Part shown: in pieces, positions 7,910 through 16,900 of the stretch
Position numbering within the stretch: position 1 is the first letter of the stretch
How the letters are laid out: each line of letters opens with the position of its first letter
Origin: a candidate division WS1 bacterium
GTDB lineage: Bacteria > Armatimonadota > Zipacnadia > Zipacnadales > UBA5352
Length of the DNA: 32,998 bases
Assembly: GCA_003566775.1 (NCBI GenBank)
Contig: PXBW01000197.1
Coordinates: 1-32,998, forward strand
Direction: 5' to 3'
Made by a program: the position numbers and the translations under genes
The notes under the pieces: generated by a model
The model's database searches: none
Told to the model about the DNA's origin: nothing
Seen by the model: only the letters and a program-made list of their open reading frames with translations

Positions 7910-9313
7910 ATGTCCGGTAGAGACCGACGTCCGATGCGTTCGCTCCTCGTCGCGATGATGGCGCTCGTCCTGATCGCAGCCGTCAGTATCGCCCTCAGCG
8001 TTGCGAACGCGCGCTCAACCTCGTCCAGTGTCCGTGCCGCCCTGCTCCCCATCATCACCGCACTCAGCCAGGCAGAGGCGATCGATACTACGGACCTGCT
8101 TCCGGACGGCGTGACACCCCCGCCCCCGGTGGCGCAGGCGATTGAACGCACGGCACTGGCCTACCTGGCGGCGATTGATACGGGCGACTGGGAGGCGGCA
8201 TGGGCGCTGACAGATCCAGAGAGCCGTGGTGGTATAGAGATGGATGGCTGGGCCCTGCCGCGGATCGCCGAGGCCGAGGGCAGCGGACTGGAGAGCAGGT
8301 GGCATGATGGTATGCTCCCCCTGCTTATGATGGGCGCCGACGCTGAGATGGGCCGAATTGTCACAGAGGAGATGAGCGGCTGGGTGGAGTTGACGGTGCG
8401 CACAGCCGTTCCCGGCACCCTCGTGTTGCGGCGGGCGGGAGAAGACTGGGCTCTTGACCTTGAGGCAACGCGCCAGATCGAGGCCCGAGATGCCGTGCGC
8501 CGCCAGTTGAAAGCGCTCTCCCAATCCGACGACGATCCATCGAGCTTCTTCCGGGCGATGATTATGATGGAGGGCGACGGTCTGGGCGCTCTTGCGCTCA
8601 CGGAACTGGCGCTCTCACGGCAGATGCAGGCTGAGTTCCACGTGGAGCAAGTCCGAGCGACGGATGACCGCGCCATCGTGCGGGTGAAGGGCGAATCGAT
8701 CATCCGCGTCGCAATGCCGCTGGCCAATGGAGATCGCGGCTGGAGCCTGGCGTGGTGCAGGGCCCCGGTCTTTCTTGACGCCGAGGTGAGCTTCGAGGAC
8801 GCGGTGGCCGGAACGCTACGCGCTCCGATGCGGGGACGGGACGCGTCGCAGATCTGTCGGTCAAACCTGAAGCAGCTTGCGCTCGGGATGCTCATGTATA
8901 CACAGGATTATGATGAGCATTTCCCGCCTGCGGACCGCTGGTGTTCAGCGGTCTACCCTTACACGAGGAACCGCGCCATTTTCAGTTGTCCCGCCGACGA
9001 TGCGGATTTCAGCTACGCCTTCAACTACAAGCTCAGTCGCCAGTATCGGGAAGCAGTCGGTCACCCGGCGGGGACGATCATGCTCCACGAGTCGGAGATC
9101 GGCAGGGGTAATGCCTTCGACTGGCCGGACTACCCCGGATCCTCACTGCCGATACCGGGCAGGCATGACGGCCTCAACAATTATGCATGGGTGGATGGCA
9201 GCGTCAGCATGAGGCATCCGGACCATCCCTCGGTCCAGGCGGACGCGTACCGGCTGGGCCAGCAACCGCCACCCCGGAGGTCGCCGATGGATGACTTTGA
9301 TGACTTCCGATGA
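7910..9313 (+). CDS. Membrane-anchored protein with C-terminal H-x9-DG domain
   Basis: 467 residues. One N-terminal hydrophobic helix (about 10-33) anchors an extracytoplasmic protein. Residues about 77-200 (ERTALAYLAAIDTGDWEAAW onward) look like an NTF2/SnoaL-type fold. Residues 311-430 carry the pattern found after prepilin-like leaders in planctomycetes and Armatimonadota: SNLKQLALGMLMYTQDYDEH, a SCPADD block, and H419-x9-D429-G430 (HDGLNNYAWVDG). The usual GFTLIELL-type N-terminal methylation motif is absent, so this is not a classical pseudopilin. ATG 7910 is preferred because GGGAGG lies about eight bases upstream; the open frame extends back over the previous gene. It probably forms an operon with the secreted protein ending at 7838. 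The role of the H-x9-DG domain is unknown. Confidence 0.86.
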   Translation: MSGRDRRPMRSLLVAMMALVLIAAVSIALSVANARSTSSSVRAALLPIITALSQAEAIDTTDLLPDGVTPPPPVAQAIERTALAYLAAIDTGDWEAAWALTDPESRGGIEMDGWALPRIAEAEGSGLESRWHDGMLPLLMMGADAEMGRIVTEEMSGWVELTVRTAVPGTLVLRRAGEDWALDLEATRQIEARDAVRRQLKALSQSDDDPSSFFRAMIMMEGDGLGALALTELALSRQMQAEFHVEQVRATDDRAIVRVKGESIIRVAMPLANGDRGWSLAWCRAPVFLDAEVSFEDAVAGTLRAPMRGRDASQICRSNLKQLALGMLMYTQDYDEHFPPADRWCSAVYPYTRNRAIFSCPADDADFSYAFNYKLSRQYREAVGHPAGTIMLHESEIGRGNAFDWPDYPGSSLPIPGRHDGLNNYAWVDGSVSMRHPDHPSVQADAYRLGQQPPPRRSPMDDFDDFR

Positions 9314-9789
9314 TCGGGCGACAGGCGCCGGCCTAACGGCCTGACAACAGGGCGCGAGGCCAGTCGGGCAATGTCGCCGGCGCTGCCCCCGAGTGCCTCA
9401 TAAGTGGATCGGGCACAGGGGTTGGACGGCAGGCGCTGCTGCGGAGAATGCTGAGATCCCAGCATCCACATTTTCTCGGCCACACAATAGGCCGCCGCTC
9501 CGGCAGAGACATCTACCCCAAATGAGCAGGTTTGATGAAGTCATCTGGGGAAGTATGCCACCGCGCTCTCGCACAGACCCGCCGCGGGATAGCAACGCGT
9601 GGCGCCGCACATCGTCTGGCGGTCGCGGCGAAATTCGAGCCGGTCGAACTCGAGCCACAGGTTCGGTGTGCTCCGAGCGTGCACCATGACGCCACAGGCC
9701 CGTCGCTTTGTCACCGCGGGAGTGAGGTGGCTGACCCCGGTTGCGTCGGGCAATGGTACCCGGTAGCTCTGTCAGGGGAGGCAGCACAG
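9314..9789. other. 476-base non-coding stretch with several hairpins
   Basis: No ORF here has both a ribosome-binding site and recognisable protein character; open frames on both strands are Arg/Pro/Ser-rich shadows. Visible structure: TCGGGCA/TGCCCCCGA (9364-9370/9384-9392, two bulged C), ATGCTG/CAGCAT (9448-9453/9460-9465, followed by TTTTCTC at 9471-9477, a weak terminator candidate), and CCCCAAATGA/TCATCTGGGG (9516-9525/9541-9550, one mismatch). The promoter of the cyclase gene is presumably in the right half. Confidence 0.55.
9516..9550 (+). repeat. 10-bp inverted repeat with one mismatch
   Basis: CCCCAAATGA (9516-9525) faces TCATCTGGGG (9541-9550) across a 15-base loop; only one pair (A-C) is mismatched. 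It lies about 240 bases upstream of the cyclase-like gene. It may be an operator or an RNA hairpin. Confidence 0.35.
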
Positions 9790-10434
9790 ATGCGCATAAT
9801 CGACCTCAGCGGGCCGATTGAGAACGGCATGTGGTCGTACGGTCCGCCCTATCCGGATGCAGTTATTCAGGAGATCGAGCAGCCGGATTTCATCGAGCAC
9901 GAGACATTCTCATGGCGCTTCGAACTCGGGGCGCAGACGGGAACCTACCTTGAGACCTCATTGCACGTGCGGCGTGATGGACCGGAACTGATCGAGGTCC
10001 CGGTTGAGGATCTGTTTATGCGTGACGCGACTGTGCTGCGTGTGCCCTGTGGGCCGGATCAGCGCATCGAACGCGAGGACCTTGAGGGATGTGATGTGGA
10101 GATCCTGTCGGGTGACGCGGTGATCGTGGCCACTGGATGGGAGAAACACTGGAACGAATCGGACTTTGTCTCCGAATGTCCCTGGTTCAGCTACGAGGCC
10201 ATGCGCTGGATCCTCGATCACGAGCCTTTCATGATGTGCGGGGACATGCCACGCTTCGATTCATGGGATGAACCTCAGGGCTTCTGGGAAGAGTTTTTCG
10301 AGCAGGGAGTACTGTTGCTGGCGCCGCTGATTAACCTCGGTCAACTGCGAGCCGATCGCGTTAAGCTCACCGCCCTCCCGATGAAGGTCGTTGAGACCTG
10401 CGCTGCCCCCTGTCGGGTGGTTGCGACGGAGTAA
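9790..10434 (+). CDS. Cyclase/kynurenine-formamidase-fold protein with degenerate metal site
   Basis: 214 residues, the usual size for the cyclase family (PF04199), whose metal-dependent members hydrolyse amides or act on polyketides. The start MRIIDLSGPIENGMWSYGPP and the later VEILSGDAVIVATGWEKHW place it in the fold. The signature H-x-G-T-H-x-D-x-P-x-H reads Q49-T-G-T-Y53-L-E55-T-S-L-H59, so two of the three histidines and the aspartate are replaced. In the C-terminal half the family's H-x-x-L-L and E-x-L-x-N-L positions read WEEFFEQGV and LAPLINLGQL, lacking the expected His and Glu. It therefore probably does not bind metal in the canonical way. ATG 9790 has GGGGAGG eight bases upstream; the open frame continues upstream to 9532 without protein-like sequence. 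It stands alone. It could be a non-catalytic binding protein or an enzyme with altered chemistry. Confidence 0.88.
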   Translation: MRIIDLSGPIENGMWSYGPPYPDAVIQEIEQPDFIEHETFSWRFELGAQTGTYLETSLHVRRDGPELIEVPVEDLFMRDATVLRVPCGPDQRIEREDLEGCDVEILSGDAVIVATGWEKHWNESDFVSECPWFSYEAMRWILDHEPFMMCGDMPRFDSWDEPQGFWEEFFEQGVLLLAPLINLGQLRADRVKLTALPMKVVETCAAPCRVVATE

Positions 10435-10579
10435 GCGCGACGCTTTGGCCATGAGCGGGACGAGATTGATCGCCGCACCGTGTTCCGCCGCTTCATGATG
10501 CCTCGCAGGACGCATATCTCTATGCAATTTGGCATTGCCCAGGCCTGTCGCCACCGGGACTCGCTGGAGTAAGAGAAAT

Positions 10580-10640
10580 CCTCGGAATCAAGTTTGTCCG
10601 AGGTGCGTCCCTACAACTGAAGGACAATCACCGAGGAGGT
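10580..10640 (+). promoter_or_regulatory. Leader hairpin that can alternatively pair with the Shine-Dalgarno region
   Basis: CCTCGGA (10580-10586) is perfectly complementary to TCCGAGG (10597-10603) across a 10-base loop. CCTCGG can also pair with CCGAGG (10631-10636), which overlaps the GAGGAGGT ribosome-binding sequence (10633-10640) of the next gene. Two exclusive structures, one hiding the ribosome-binding site, are thus possible. Confidence 0.3.
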
Positions 10641-10649
10641 GCATGAGAG

Positions 10650-11000
10650 ATGAAGAGGACTTCACACAGGATGATGGTAACCGGGATCGTCGTCGGGTTG
10701 ATGCTCATCGCAACTGCTGCATGGGCAGCCTCCGCCGGGGCGATGACGGCCGATGGCGCAGAGGCTGAGATGACGGTTCGCGCGCAGACGATGGAGCGCG
10801 CGAGGGCCGGTGTACGCGATGGACAGGGACAGGGACGCGGCCCCGGGTTGGCCACAGGTGCCCGTGCAGGCGAGGGTCATGGCCGAGTGGATGGCTATCG
10901 CGATGGAGCGGGCTATGGCCCGGTCGAGGGACGCGGTCTGAGGCGCGGCCCACGCGACTGCACGGGCAGGGGCAAGCCGTACTACTGCAGTAACAGTTGA
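10650..11000 (+). CDS. Small secreted Gly/Arg-rich protein
   Basis: 116 residues. The N-terminus is a textbook signal peptide (MKRTSHRMMVTGIVVGLMLI followed by a cleavage site after ATAAWA, about residue 26). The mature part, about 90 residues, is low-complexity and rich in Gly, Arg, Asp and Ala (for example DGQGQGRGPGLATGARAGEG), and ends with two cysteines in CTGRGKPYYC. I recognise no family. ATG 10650 is preceded by GAGGAGGT at nine bases; a second ATG at 10643 is out of frame and too close to the ribosome-binding site. The leader contains alternative stems and the 3' side carries a cluster of hairpins. The signal peptide plus ribosome-binding site make it credible as a gene; its function is unknown. 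Confidence 0.7.
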   Translation: MKRTSHRMMVTGIVVGLMLIATAAWAASAGAMTADGAEAEMTVRAQTMERARAGVRDGQGQGRGPGLATGARAGEGHGRVDGYRDGAGYGPVEGRGLRRGPRDCTGRGKPYYCSNS

Positions 11001-11359
11001 CGTCACCGACCATGCGGCCGCTTCGCATAACCAAACGGCGGCATGGTGATAAGCCGAGTGTTGAATCGCTTATCGGCACGATCTTCAAGGGGCGGCTCCT
11101 CGCACAGGACCGCCCCGGCGGTATTCTCTTCCTGAGACGTGCCATCTTTGAGTTGGCTCTCCCCACGATCTTCCGCTTGAACTGTGAACTGGGATATTGG
11201 TCCTCGAAATCACTATTCGCTCCATTCGGAAACTCTTCGCCCACAAGCCCGCGAAGCCGAAACCGATCGTTCAATGCACTACCCACTGTCCGGCCCCCGG
11301 GTGCAGTGCATGGTTCTCAGCCGCATTGATGAGACGGGGAGAGACGGCAATTCTGGGTA
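11001..11359. other. 359-base non-coding stretch with a series of stem-loops
   Basis: No convincing ORF. Perfect or near-perfect inverted repeats follow one another: 11011-11020/11036-11045 (10 bp, one mismatch), 11048-11054/11068-11074 (GATAAGC/GCTTATC), 11089-11100/11106-11116 (terminator-like), 11235-11240/11251-11256 (CTTCGC/GCGAAG), 11274-11280/11305-11311 (ATGCACT/AGTGCAT, enclosing CCGG/CCGG), and 11347-11351/11359-11363 (GCAAT/ATTGC). It could be a terminator region plus promoter, or a structured RNA. Confidence 0.5.
11089..11116 (+). terminator. GC-rich stem-loop, likely terminator of the small secreted gene
   Basis: GGGGCGG (11089-11095) pairs with CCGCCCC (11110-11116). After a one-base bulge TCCT pairs with AGGA around the loop CGCAC. 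The stem is 11 bp and is followed by a pyrimidine-rich GGCGGTATTCTCTTCC. There is no pure T-run, so the call is moderate. Confidence 0.45.
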
Positions 11360-13825
11360 TTGCTCTACGGTGAGATTCGGCCCCAGGACCGAGATCCTCC
11401 CGGTGTCTATACCAGGGCAGACGCGGAAGGTATTATCTCGCTACTACGCGAACTGATTCGCGCGTTGACCCCAGATCACCGGGCGGGCAGAATCGTCATC
11501 ACAGCGATGATCGCGGCAGGTTTTGCGGCGGGAGTCGCGCAGGTTCTGCTAATGCGCGAGTTGCTCGTCATCGCATACGGGAACGAACTGTCGGTGGGAC
11601 TCCTGCTTGCCTGCTGGCTGGTGGCGGGCGCTGTCGGAAGCATCGCGGCCAGATCCATTCTGCGCGGCGAAGACGCAGATGACCGATCGGCGCGTCTCAT
11701 GGTGTTACTCGCGATGCTCCCCACCGTCCTCCTCGCGGGATCGATCTGCCTGTGCAGGGCCGCTCCACTGCTACTCACTGCGCTTGATGAAGTTGACTCC
11801 GCCAACGCGGTGGTGGCTTCGCTCGTGCGCTGGCTGTCCACGCGTCCCGGCGAGATGCTGGGGCCGGGGCAGATCGCGCTTATCGGGAGCCTGGTGGCAC
11901 TCGGCCCCGCCGCCCTTGACGGACTTCAGTTCGCAGCGGGCGCCGATCTGTACTCGCGGGCTCAAAGCCGGGAAGCCGCCGGGCCTGCCTACGCGGCGGA
12001 CGCAATCGGCCATCTCATCGGCGGCGTTCTCCTTGCGACCGCAGTGGTCATCATGGCGGATCCTTTCACTATCGCGCTGATCTCCGGAGCGGTGAACCTG
12101 GTCGCCGCCGGTCTTCTCGCACACTGCTTCCTTGGCATCTCGAAGTCCTCTCTGAGGCGGGGGATTGCCGTCGCGTCGGTGATGCTGGTCCTGGCGGGCA
12201 CCGCAGCCCGTCCGTTACACGATCTCTCGCTTCGCTGGCGCTGGCATAACCACGATCCTATTGCGAGCATTGAGAGCATTCACGGCAATATCGCGCTGAT
12301 GCGCCAGCAGCCCGACGGTATCTATGTATATCAGAGCGGCATATATAGTGGAGCCTCGCCCGCGCTGCCGGGCACCGTGGAGGAGGTGGTGCACTTCACG
12401 ATGCTGCAGCATCCGAATCCCCGGAGGGTGCTGCTCATTGGCGAGGGCATTACCGGCGGGTTGCGCGAGGTACTCAAGCACGAGCCGGAGCGAGTCGACT
12501 ACGTCGAACTTGATGCTGCGCTTTTCGAGATGGCGCAGAGGTGGGCGGCTCCGGAGGATGCCGAGGCGCTCGCGGATCCGCGTGTGAATAAGATCGCGGG
12601 AGACGGTCGGCGCAGGATCGCGCTGGCGGGTAGCGAAGGACCGCGCTGGGACATCATACTGGTGGCGCTGCCCGATCCCGCTACAGCGCAGCTTAATCGG
12701 TTCTACACGGTTGAGTTCTACGCACAGGCGGCCGCCGCTTTGCGCGAGGGAGGAGTCATCGGCTGGCAGATTCCCGGCTCGACCGGCTACTTCGGCTCTG
12801 CGCTGCTGCGGCTGCATCGGTCGCTGCTGGCAACGGCATCGGCCGTCTTCGACCAGATCGTGCAGATGCCTGGAGAGAGCGCGGTTGTGGTCGGATCGCG
12901 TGAGACCCCACTCACCGATGACTGGAAGCAGCTTGAGGAGAGGCTTCGAGAGCGCGGTGTCGAGTCAGCCTGGTTTGATGCGATGCTGCCCGATCGGCTT
13001 GATCCGTCGATGCTACGCGCCGTGAAACGTACCGTGTCGGCCCGGACCGAAACGGACACCGGAGTGGCGATCAACACCGATCTGCGCCCGGTTGGATACT
13101 TCCTCGATCAGACCTGGTGGCTGACTCAGTTCCGTCCGGGGGCGGCGCGGGTGCTGTCCGAGGTGAGCGTGCTGCGAGCGCGCCATGTGCTCACTCCACT
13201 GGTGGCGGGCGCGATGATCCTGCTGTGCCTTCTCTGGCTGCGCCCGGTGCGCACCGCCACTGTGCCTTTGTCGGTCTGCGCCAGTGGCTTTGCAGCGATG
13301 ACCCTGCAGATCGTGCTGATATTCACCTTTCAGGCGATCTATGGCTACGTCTATCATATGGTTGGCGTCATCATCGGGTCTTTCATGGTGGGCCTTGCCG
13401 TGGGGAGTGTCGGCGCTCACCGCCTGCTGCGGTCCAGCCTGAAGGGCAGGGCGCGACAGGGGCTGCCGGTCGCACTGGCAACGATAGCGGTGGCGGCCCT
13501 GTTGCTTGGCCCCGGTCTGCGCGCGATGGCGCACGCCGGCCCGGTGAGTGTGGTGGTGCAGGTCATCTTCCCGGCGATCACGGCCATTGTGGGGCTGACA
13601 GTGGGTAGCATATTCCCGCTCGCGGCATCGGCGTGGGAGGAGTTGCCAACGTCCGGGGCGTGTGCATGGCTTTACGCTGCGGATCTCGTCGGCGCCGCTG
13701 GAGGGGCGGTGCTCGCCGGAGCGTTCTTCGCGCCGGTTATCGGGATTCCCGGGACGTGCACGCTCGCTGCGGTGATCGCGACCGCAGCGGCACTACTCAC
13801 GGGTGTGAGGTCACTGATCAAATGA
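11360..13825 (+). CDS. Fused polytopic membrane / spermidine-synthase-like protein
   Basis: 821 residues as drawn. An N-terminal block of membrane helices (about 45-285) opens IAAGFAAGVAQVLLMREL, as in fused spermidine-synthase proteins. A soluble Rossmann methyltransferase-like domain follows (about 300-565): RRVLLIGEGITGGLREVLKH, VDYVELD, AGDGRRRI, and LPDPATAQLNRFYTVEF. A second membrane block (about 590-821) ends the protein. The aminopropyltransferase catalytic Asp in the strand before DP is replaced (ILVALPDP), so true spermidine synthesis is doubtful. The start is uncertain: TTG 11360, TTG 11465 or ATG 11507 are all in frame, none with a good ribosome-binding site; family comparison favours 11465 or 11507. 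It is convergent with the DUF2330 gene. Function of this fused family is not established; transport of or signalling by a small cation is speculation. Confidence 0.86.
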   Translation: MLYGEIRPQDRDPPGVYTRADAEGIISLLRELIRALTPDHRAGRIVITAMIAAGFAAGVAQVLLMRELLVIAYGNELSVGLLLACWLVAGAVGSIAARSILRGEDADDRSARLMVLLAMLPTVLLAGSICLCRAAPLLLTALDEVDSANAVVASLVRWLSTRPGEMLGPGQIALIGSLVALGPAALDGLQFAAGADLYSRAQSREAAGPAYAADAIGHLIGGVLLATAVVIMADPFTIALISGAVNLVAAGLLAHCFLGISKSSLRRGIAVASVMLVLAGTAARPLHDLSLRWRWHNHDPIASIESIHGNIALMRQQPDGIYVYQSGIYSGASPALPGTVEEVVHFTMLQHPNPRRVLLIGEGITGGLREVLKHEPERVDYVELDAALFEMAQRWAAPEDAEALADPRVNKIAGDGRRRIALAGSEGPRWDIILVALPDPATAQLNRFYTVEFYAQAAAALREGGVIGWQIPGSTGYFGSALLRLHRSLLATASAVFDQIVQMPGESAVVVGSRETPLTDDWKQLEERLRERGVESAWFDAMLPDRLDPSMLRAVKRTVSARTETDTGVAINTDLRPVGYFLDQTWWLTQFRPGAARVLSEVSVLRARHVLTPLVAGAMILLCLLWLRPVRTATVPLSVCASGFAAMTLQIVLIFTFQAIYGYVYHMVGVIIGSFMVGLAVGSVGAHRLLRSSLKGRARQGLPVALATIAVAALLLGPGLRAMAHAGPVSVVVQVIFPAITAIVGLTVGSIFPLAASAWEELPTSGACAWLYAADLVGAAGGAVLAGAFFAPVIGIPGTCTLAAVIATAAALLTGVRSLIK

Positions 13826-13876
13826 GAACCTCGCGGCAGATCAACGGATCGTCTGCTTTGAGAGCGAGTTGATTCT

Positions 13877-13914
13877 GCGTCATCGGTAGGTTTATCTCGG
13901 ATGATGCCCCCTTT
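13877..13914 (+). terminator. Stem-loop between convergent genes, possible terminator
   Basis: GCGTCATC (13877-13884) pairs with GATGATGC (13900-13907), eight pairs with one G-T, over a 15-base loop. CCCCC then TTTT follow. It lies about 50 bases after the spermidine-synthase-like stop and just before the stop of the opposing DUF2330 gene. Confidence 0.4.
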
Positions 13915-16900
13915 TCAAGGCACCCGCTGCAGCTTGAGAAAGAAGTCGCTTCTACCGAGCACTGGAGCGGCATCCTCAAGCGGTCCTCCAGCCTGCCACG
14001 TCTCCAATCGATGCCTGCTCATTGCCGCCGAATCGTACTCCGCATACAGATCACCCGCCGAGAAGTAGTATCCGGGCAGCCATCCGGCGAAACTGACGGT
14101 CAACTGCTCGGGATAGAGCCACGCCTCTCGGTTCATCAGATTGTCTGTGCTGTGTTGCATCAGTCGATGAGGCGGACGGTCGGGCCACAGAGCGAAGTAC
14201 ATCCTGGGGCTCCGATTAGCTTCCACCAGCACTACGACCCAGGCCCCCGTTGCATCGTCCTTGCCTGCTATCAGCGCTTTACACGGCTGGTTCGCGTTCG
14301 TAACATTCCGCGAGTAACGCGCGATTTCGGTCCCGGTTGTCTCACCGAGTTTGTACACATAGATCGCGCCGACATCTGCGCCCGAAGAGGTCCCGATACT
14401 CGCCGCCTCATTTGGCTCCGCGGGCCCCCAAGCGACACCGAGTTCCTGTCCGTCGATAAGCAGGTCATCCACCATGAGGCCATCCTCAGGGGGCTCGATT
14501 ACCGCGGAGGCGCCATCCGGATCGATCATAACGACGCCCCTGCCTTGTGATGCGGCCGTAATCCGGCCATCTGCAACGTGCCACAGGCCGCTCGGGACAT
14601 CATTGGCTATTGTCTCGGTGCGTCCATCCGGCATAATCCGCTTCAGTGTCCCCGGCGGAGTGGCTTCAACAAAGGGATGGGAAGGCAGGTCCGCAAATAG
14701 GCCCACCAGGTCCTCTTCATTCATCCATTCGATCTCCACACAACCGTCGCCGCCGGGTACCGCCGCCGGGACGGCGCCCTCTTCAATCAGATAGACTCGA
14801 GTCAGATGGGCATCGCCTCGTTCTCCGATGCGATACCCCTGGATTCGCGCGAAGGCTGCAATGCGGTCCTTTTCGGGATGAAGCGCAAGGTCGTGGATGC
14901 CCACCGGCCAATGGCCGTCGATCAGATCGACTACGCCGCTAACCCAACCGCCGTCCGAGTCGAGGTCTTCGGTGGGCAGCTTCGGCGGAAAGAGATCGCA
15001 GAGTCTTATCTGGGCCGGAGCATCTCTACCGGCAATCGCCGCCCGTGACTCATCCGCCGAGAGACTGCGCACAAGTCTGCCGCGCTCCATCGATAAGACG
15101 TAGGCCTCGTGCTGCTGCGGCCACGCCATGAATGCGTTCATTCCGACGGGCAGGAAACGCATGACTCGCCCATCCGGTGAGCGCGACAGCATTTGCAGCG
15201 AGTTAGCGGACAATCTGGCCGGATGGGGAGGGAGTTCGCCTCGCTCCTCCCGCTGGAGTTCCGGGGTATCCTCCCGACTGATTGTGATGGTCAGCCCGCC
15301 CGAGGCGATCATCGGCGAGCCGGTCACCTCGTACACCCACGTGTCCCGCGCCTGCGTCAGAGGATCCTCAGGAAGCTCCGTGAGATATGGTCCTGCCCAC
15401 CTCTCCGGCCCCTCGACCTCGTTACCAGAGGAGTCGATGGCCACCTCCGGTGATTCTTCGGAGGTCAGATCATCCAGCGTGGCGGGATAGGAACCGGTGT
15501 CATCGAGAAATGCATGGATTGCGCGATCCAGTGCTTCGAGCGCCCGGTTGTGTTCGTTCAGCGCGTTACGCGCGGTAATGGCCTTCCCTGCGATCGCAGG
15601 GGATAGCACGCCCACCCGCCCGAAGGAGAGCCCCGCGCCCAGCACCAGGAGAGTGAGAGCAAACGCCCGCGCTGCCCGTCCAAGTGCTCCGCTACACGAC
15701 AGAGCCCCCCACGCGAAACCGAAGAGAACTGTGAGGGGGATGAGCGCCATCAGCGGAAAGGTCAGCCGCATCAGATGAACCTGAAAAGGACTGTTTGCCG
15801 CCAGGAGTGGCTCCCAGACCGCCCACACAACTCCAAGGCCGACGGCAGTAGCGGCCGCTGCAATGCCCGCGTGTTCGGTGCGGGAGGTACTGCGATCACG
15901 CCTGATGAAGGACAGCACGCCCCATGCCAATACCAGCACCATCACTGCGGCGAGGCCTCCCGTCAGGAGGCCCTCAGTGTCGGGAAAGCTGGCGCGAGTC
16001 GAACGGGGCAGGCGCAGCGGCATCAGCCACAGTAACGCACCTGTTGCTATCGCAAATGCGGCGAGAGCGCGGAATCGGTCTCCTCGCTGCATCATCAGCA
16101 CTCCGCGGACCACCTCAAAGACCAGCACCGTTGCCCAGATGAGCAGCCCGAGCATCTGCGCATTGTTCAGGTAGCGCTGCTCTGCAGCAGGATAACCCGT
16201 GACGTACTGCACGGCCACCACGTAGCCGGCGGCCAGCAGCACCCAGATTGTGATTCGAAAGAGCGGCAGGGGTACGTCTTCATCAGTCGTTTTCGCGCCC
16301 GCGAGCGCGACGATCACTGTCACCACTACCAGGACGAAGCACAGGAGCGCCGCCCATGACTGCAGAGCGGGTGGCAGCACAATTGAGAAGACGCCCATCG
16401 CACCGAGAGACAGCGCGGCGTAGAGCAACGGCAGTGGCACGCGACGTGCGGCGATCCCTCCTGTTGCCAGCACCAGGAAAACCACCCCGGCCACCGGCCA
16501 GACCGGGATGTCCATCCTCCCCAGGCCCTCCAGCGCGTCCGGGTCGGGCAGCTCGCCGTAACGCTCGATGACCGTGCGGTCGCCACGCACAGCCGCGGAG
16601 GCAAAAGTGAGGTCCTCCATCTCATCGCGCTCGATGATCGTCCAGAGCCGCGTCGCCCAGAGTTCACGCAGATCGCCCTGGTCTGGCGCAGGCCACTCAC
16701 CGTCGCGCCAGCTCAGTGCGCCCCGGCCGACGACTCCATAGCCGGCATATTCCAGCACTGCCGCAGGTCCGTCCGGATGCCGTTCGATAAGCTCCCGGCG
16801 GATACGCGCGTAGCTGGTACCCTGCCCATGTTCGCCAAGCGGTATGCGTACTCGAGTGAGGTTCTCGCACTCAACCGGGTCGCGCGTGAGCGCGATGAGA

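Noticed and set aside
9398-9787. 129-codon minus-strand ORF in the region before the cyclase gene
   Set aside because: No ribosome-binding site, Arg/Pro/Ser-rich composition, no recognisable domain.
10705-11286. 193-codon minus-strand ORF over the small secreted gene and the hairpin region
   Set aside because: It runs opposite a gene with a signal peptide and a ribosome-binding site, and crosses several hairpins; composition is that of a shadow frame.
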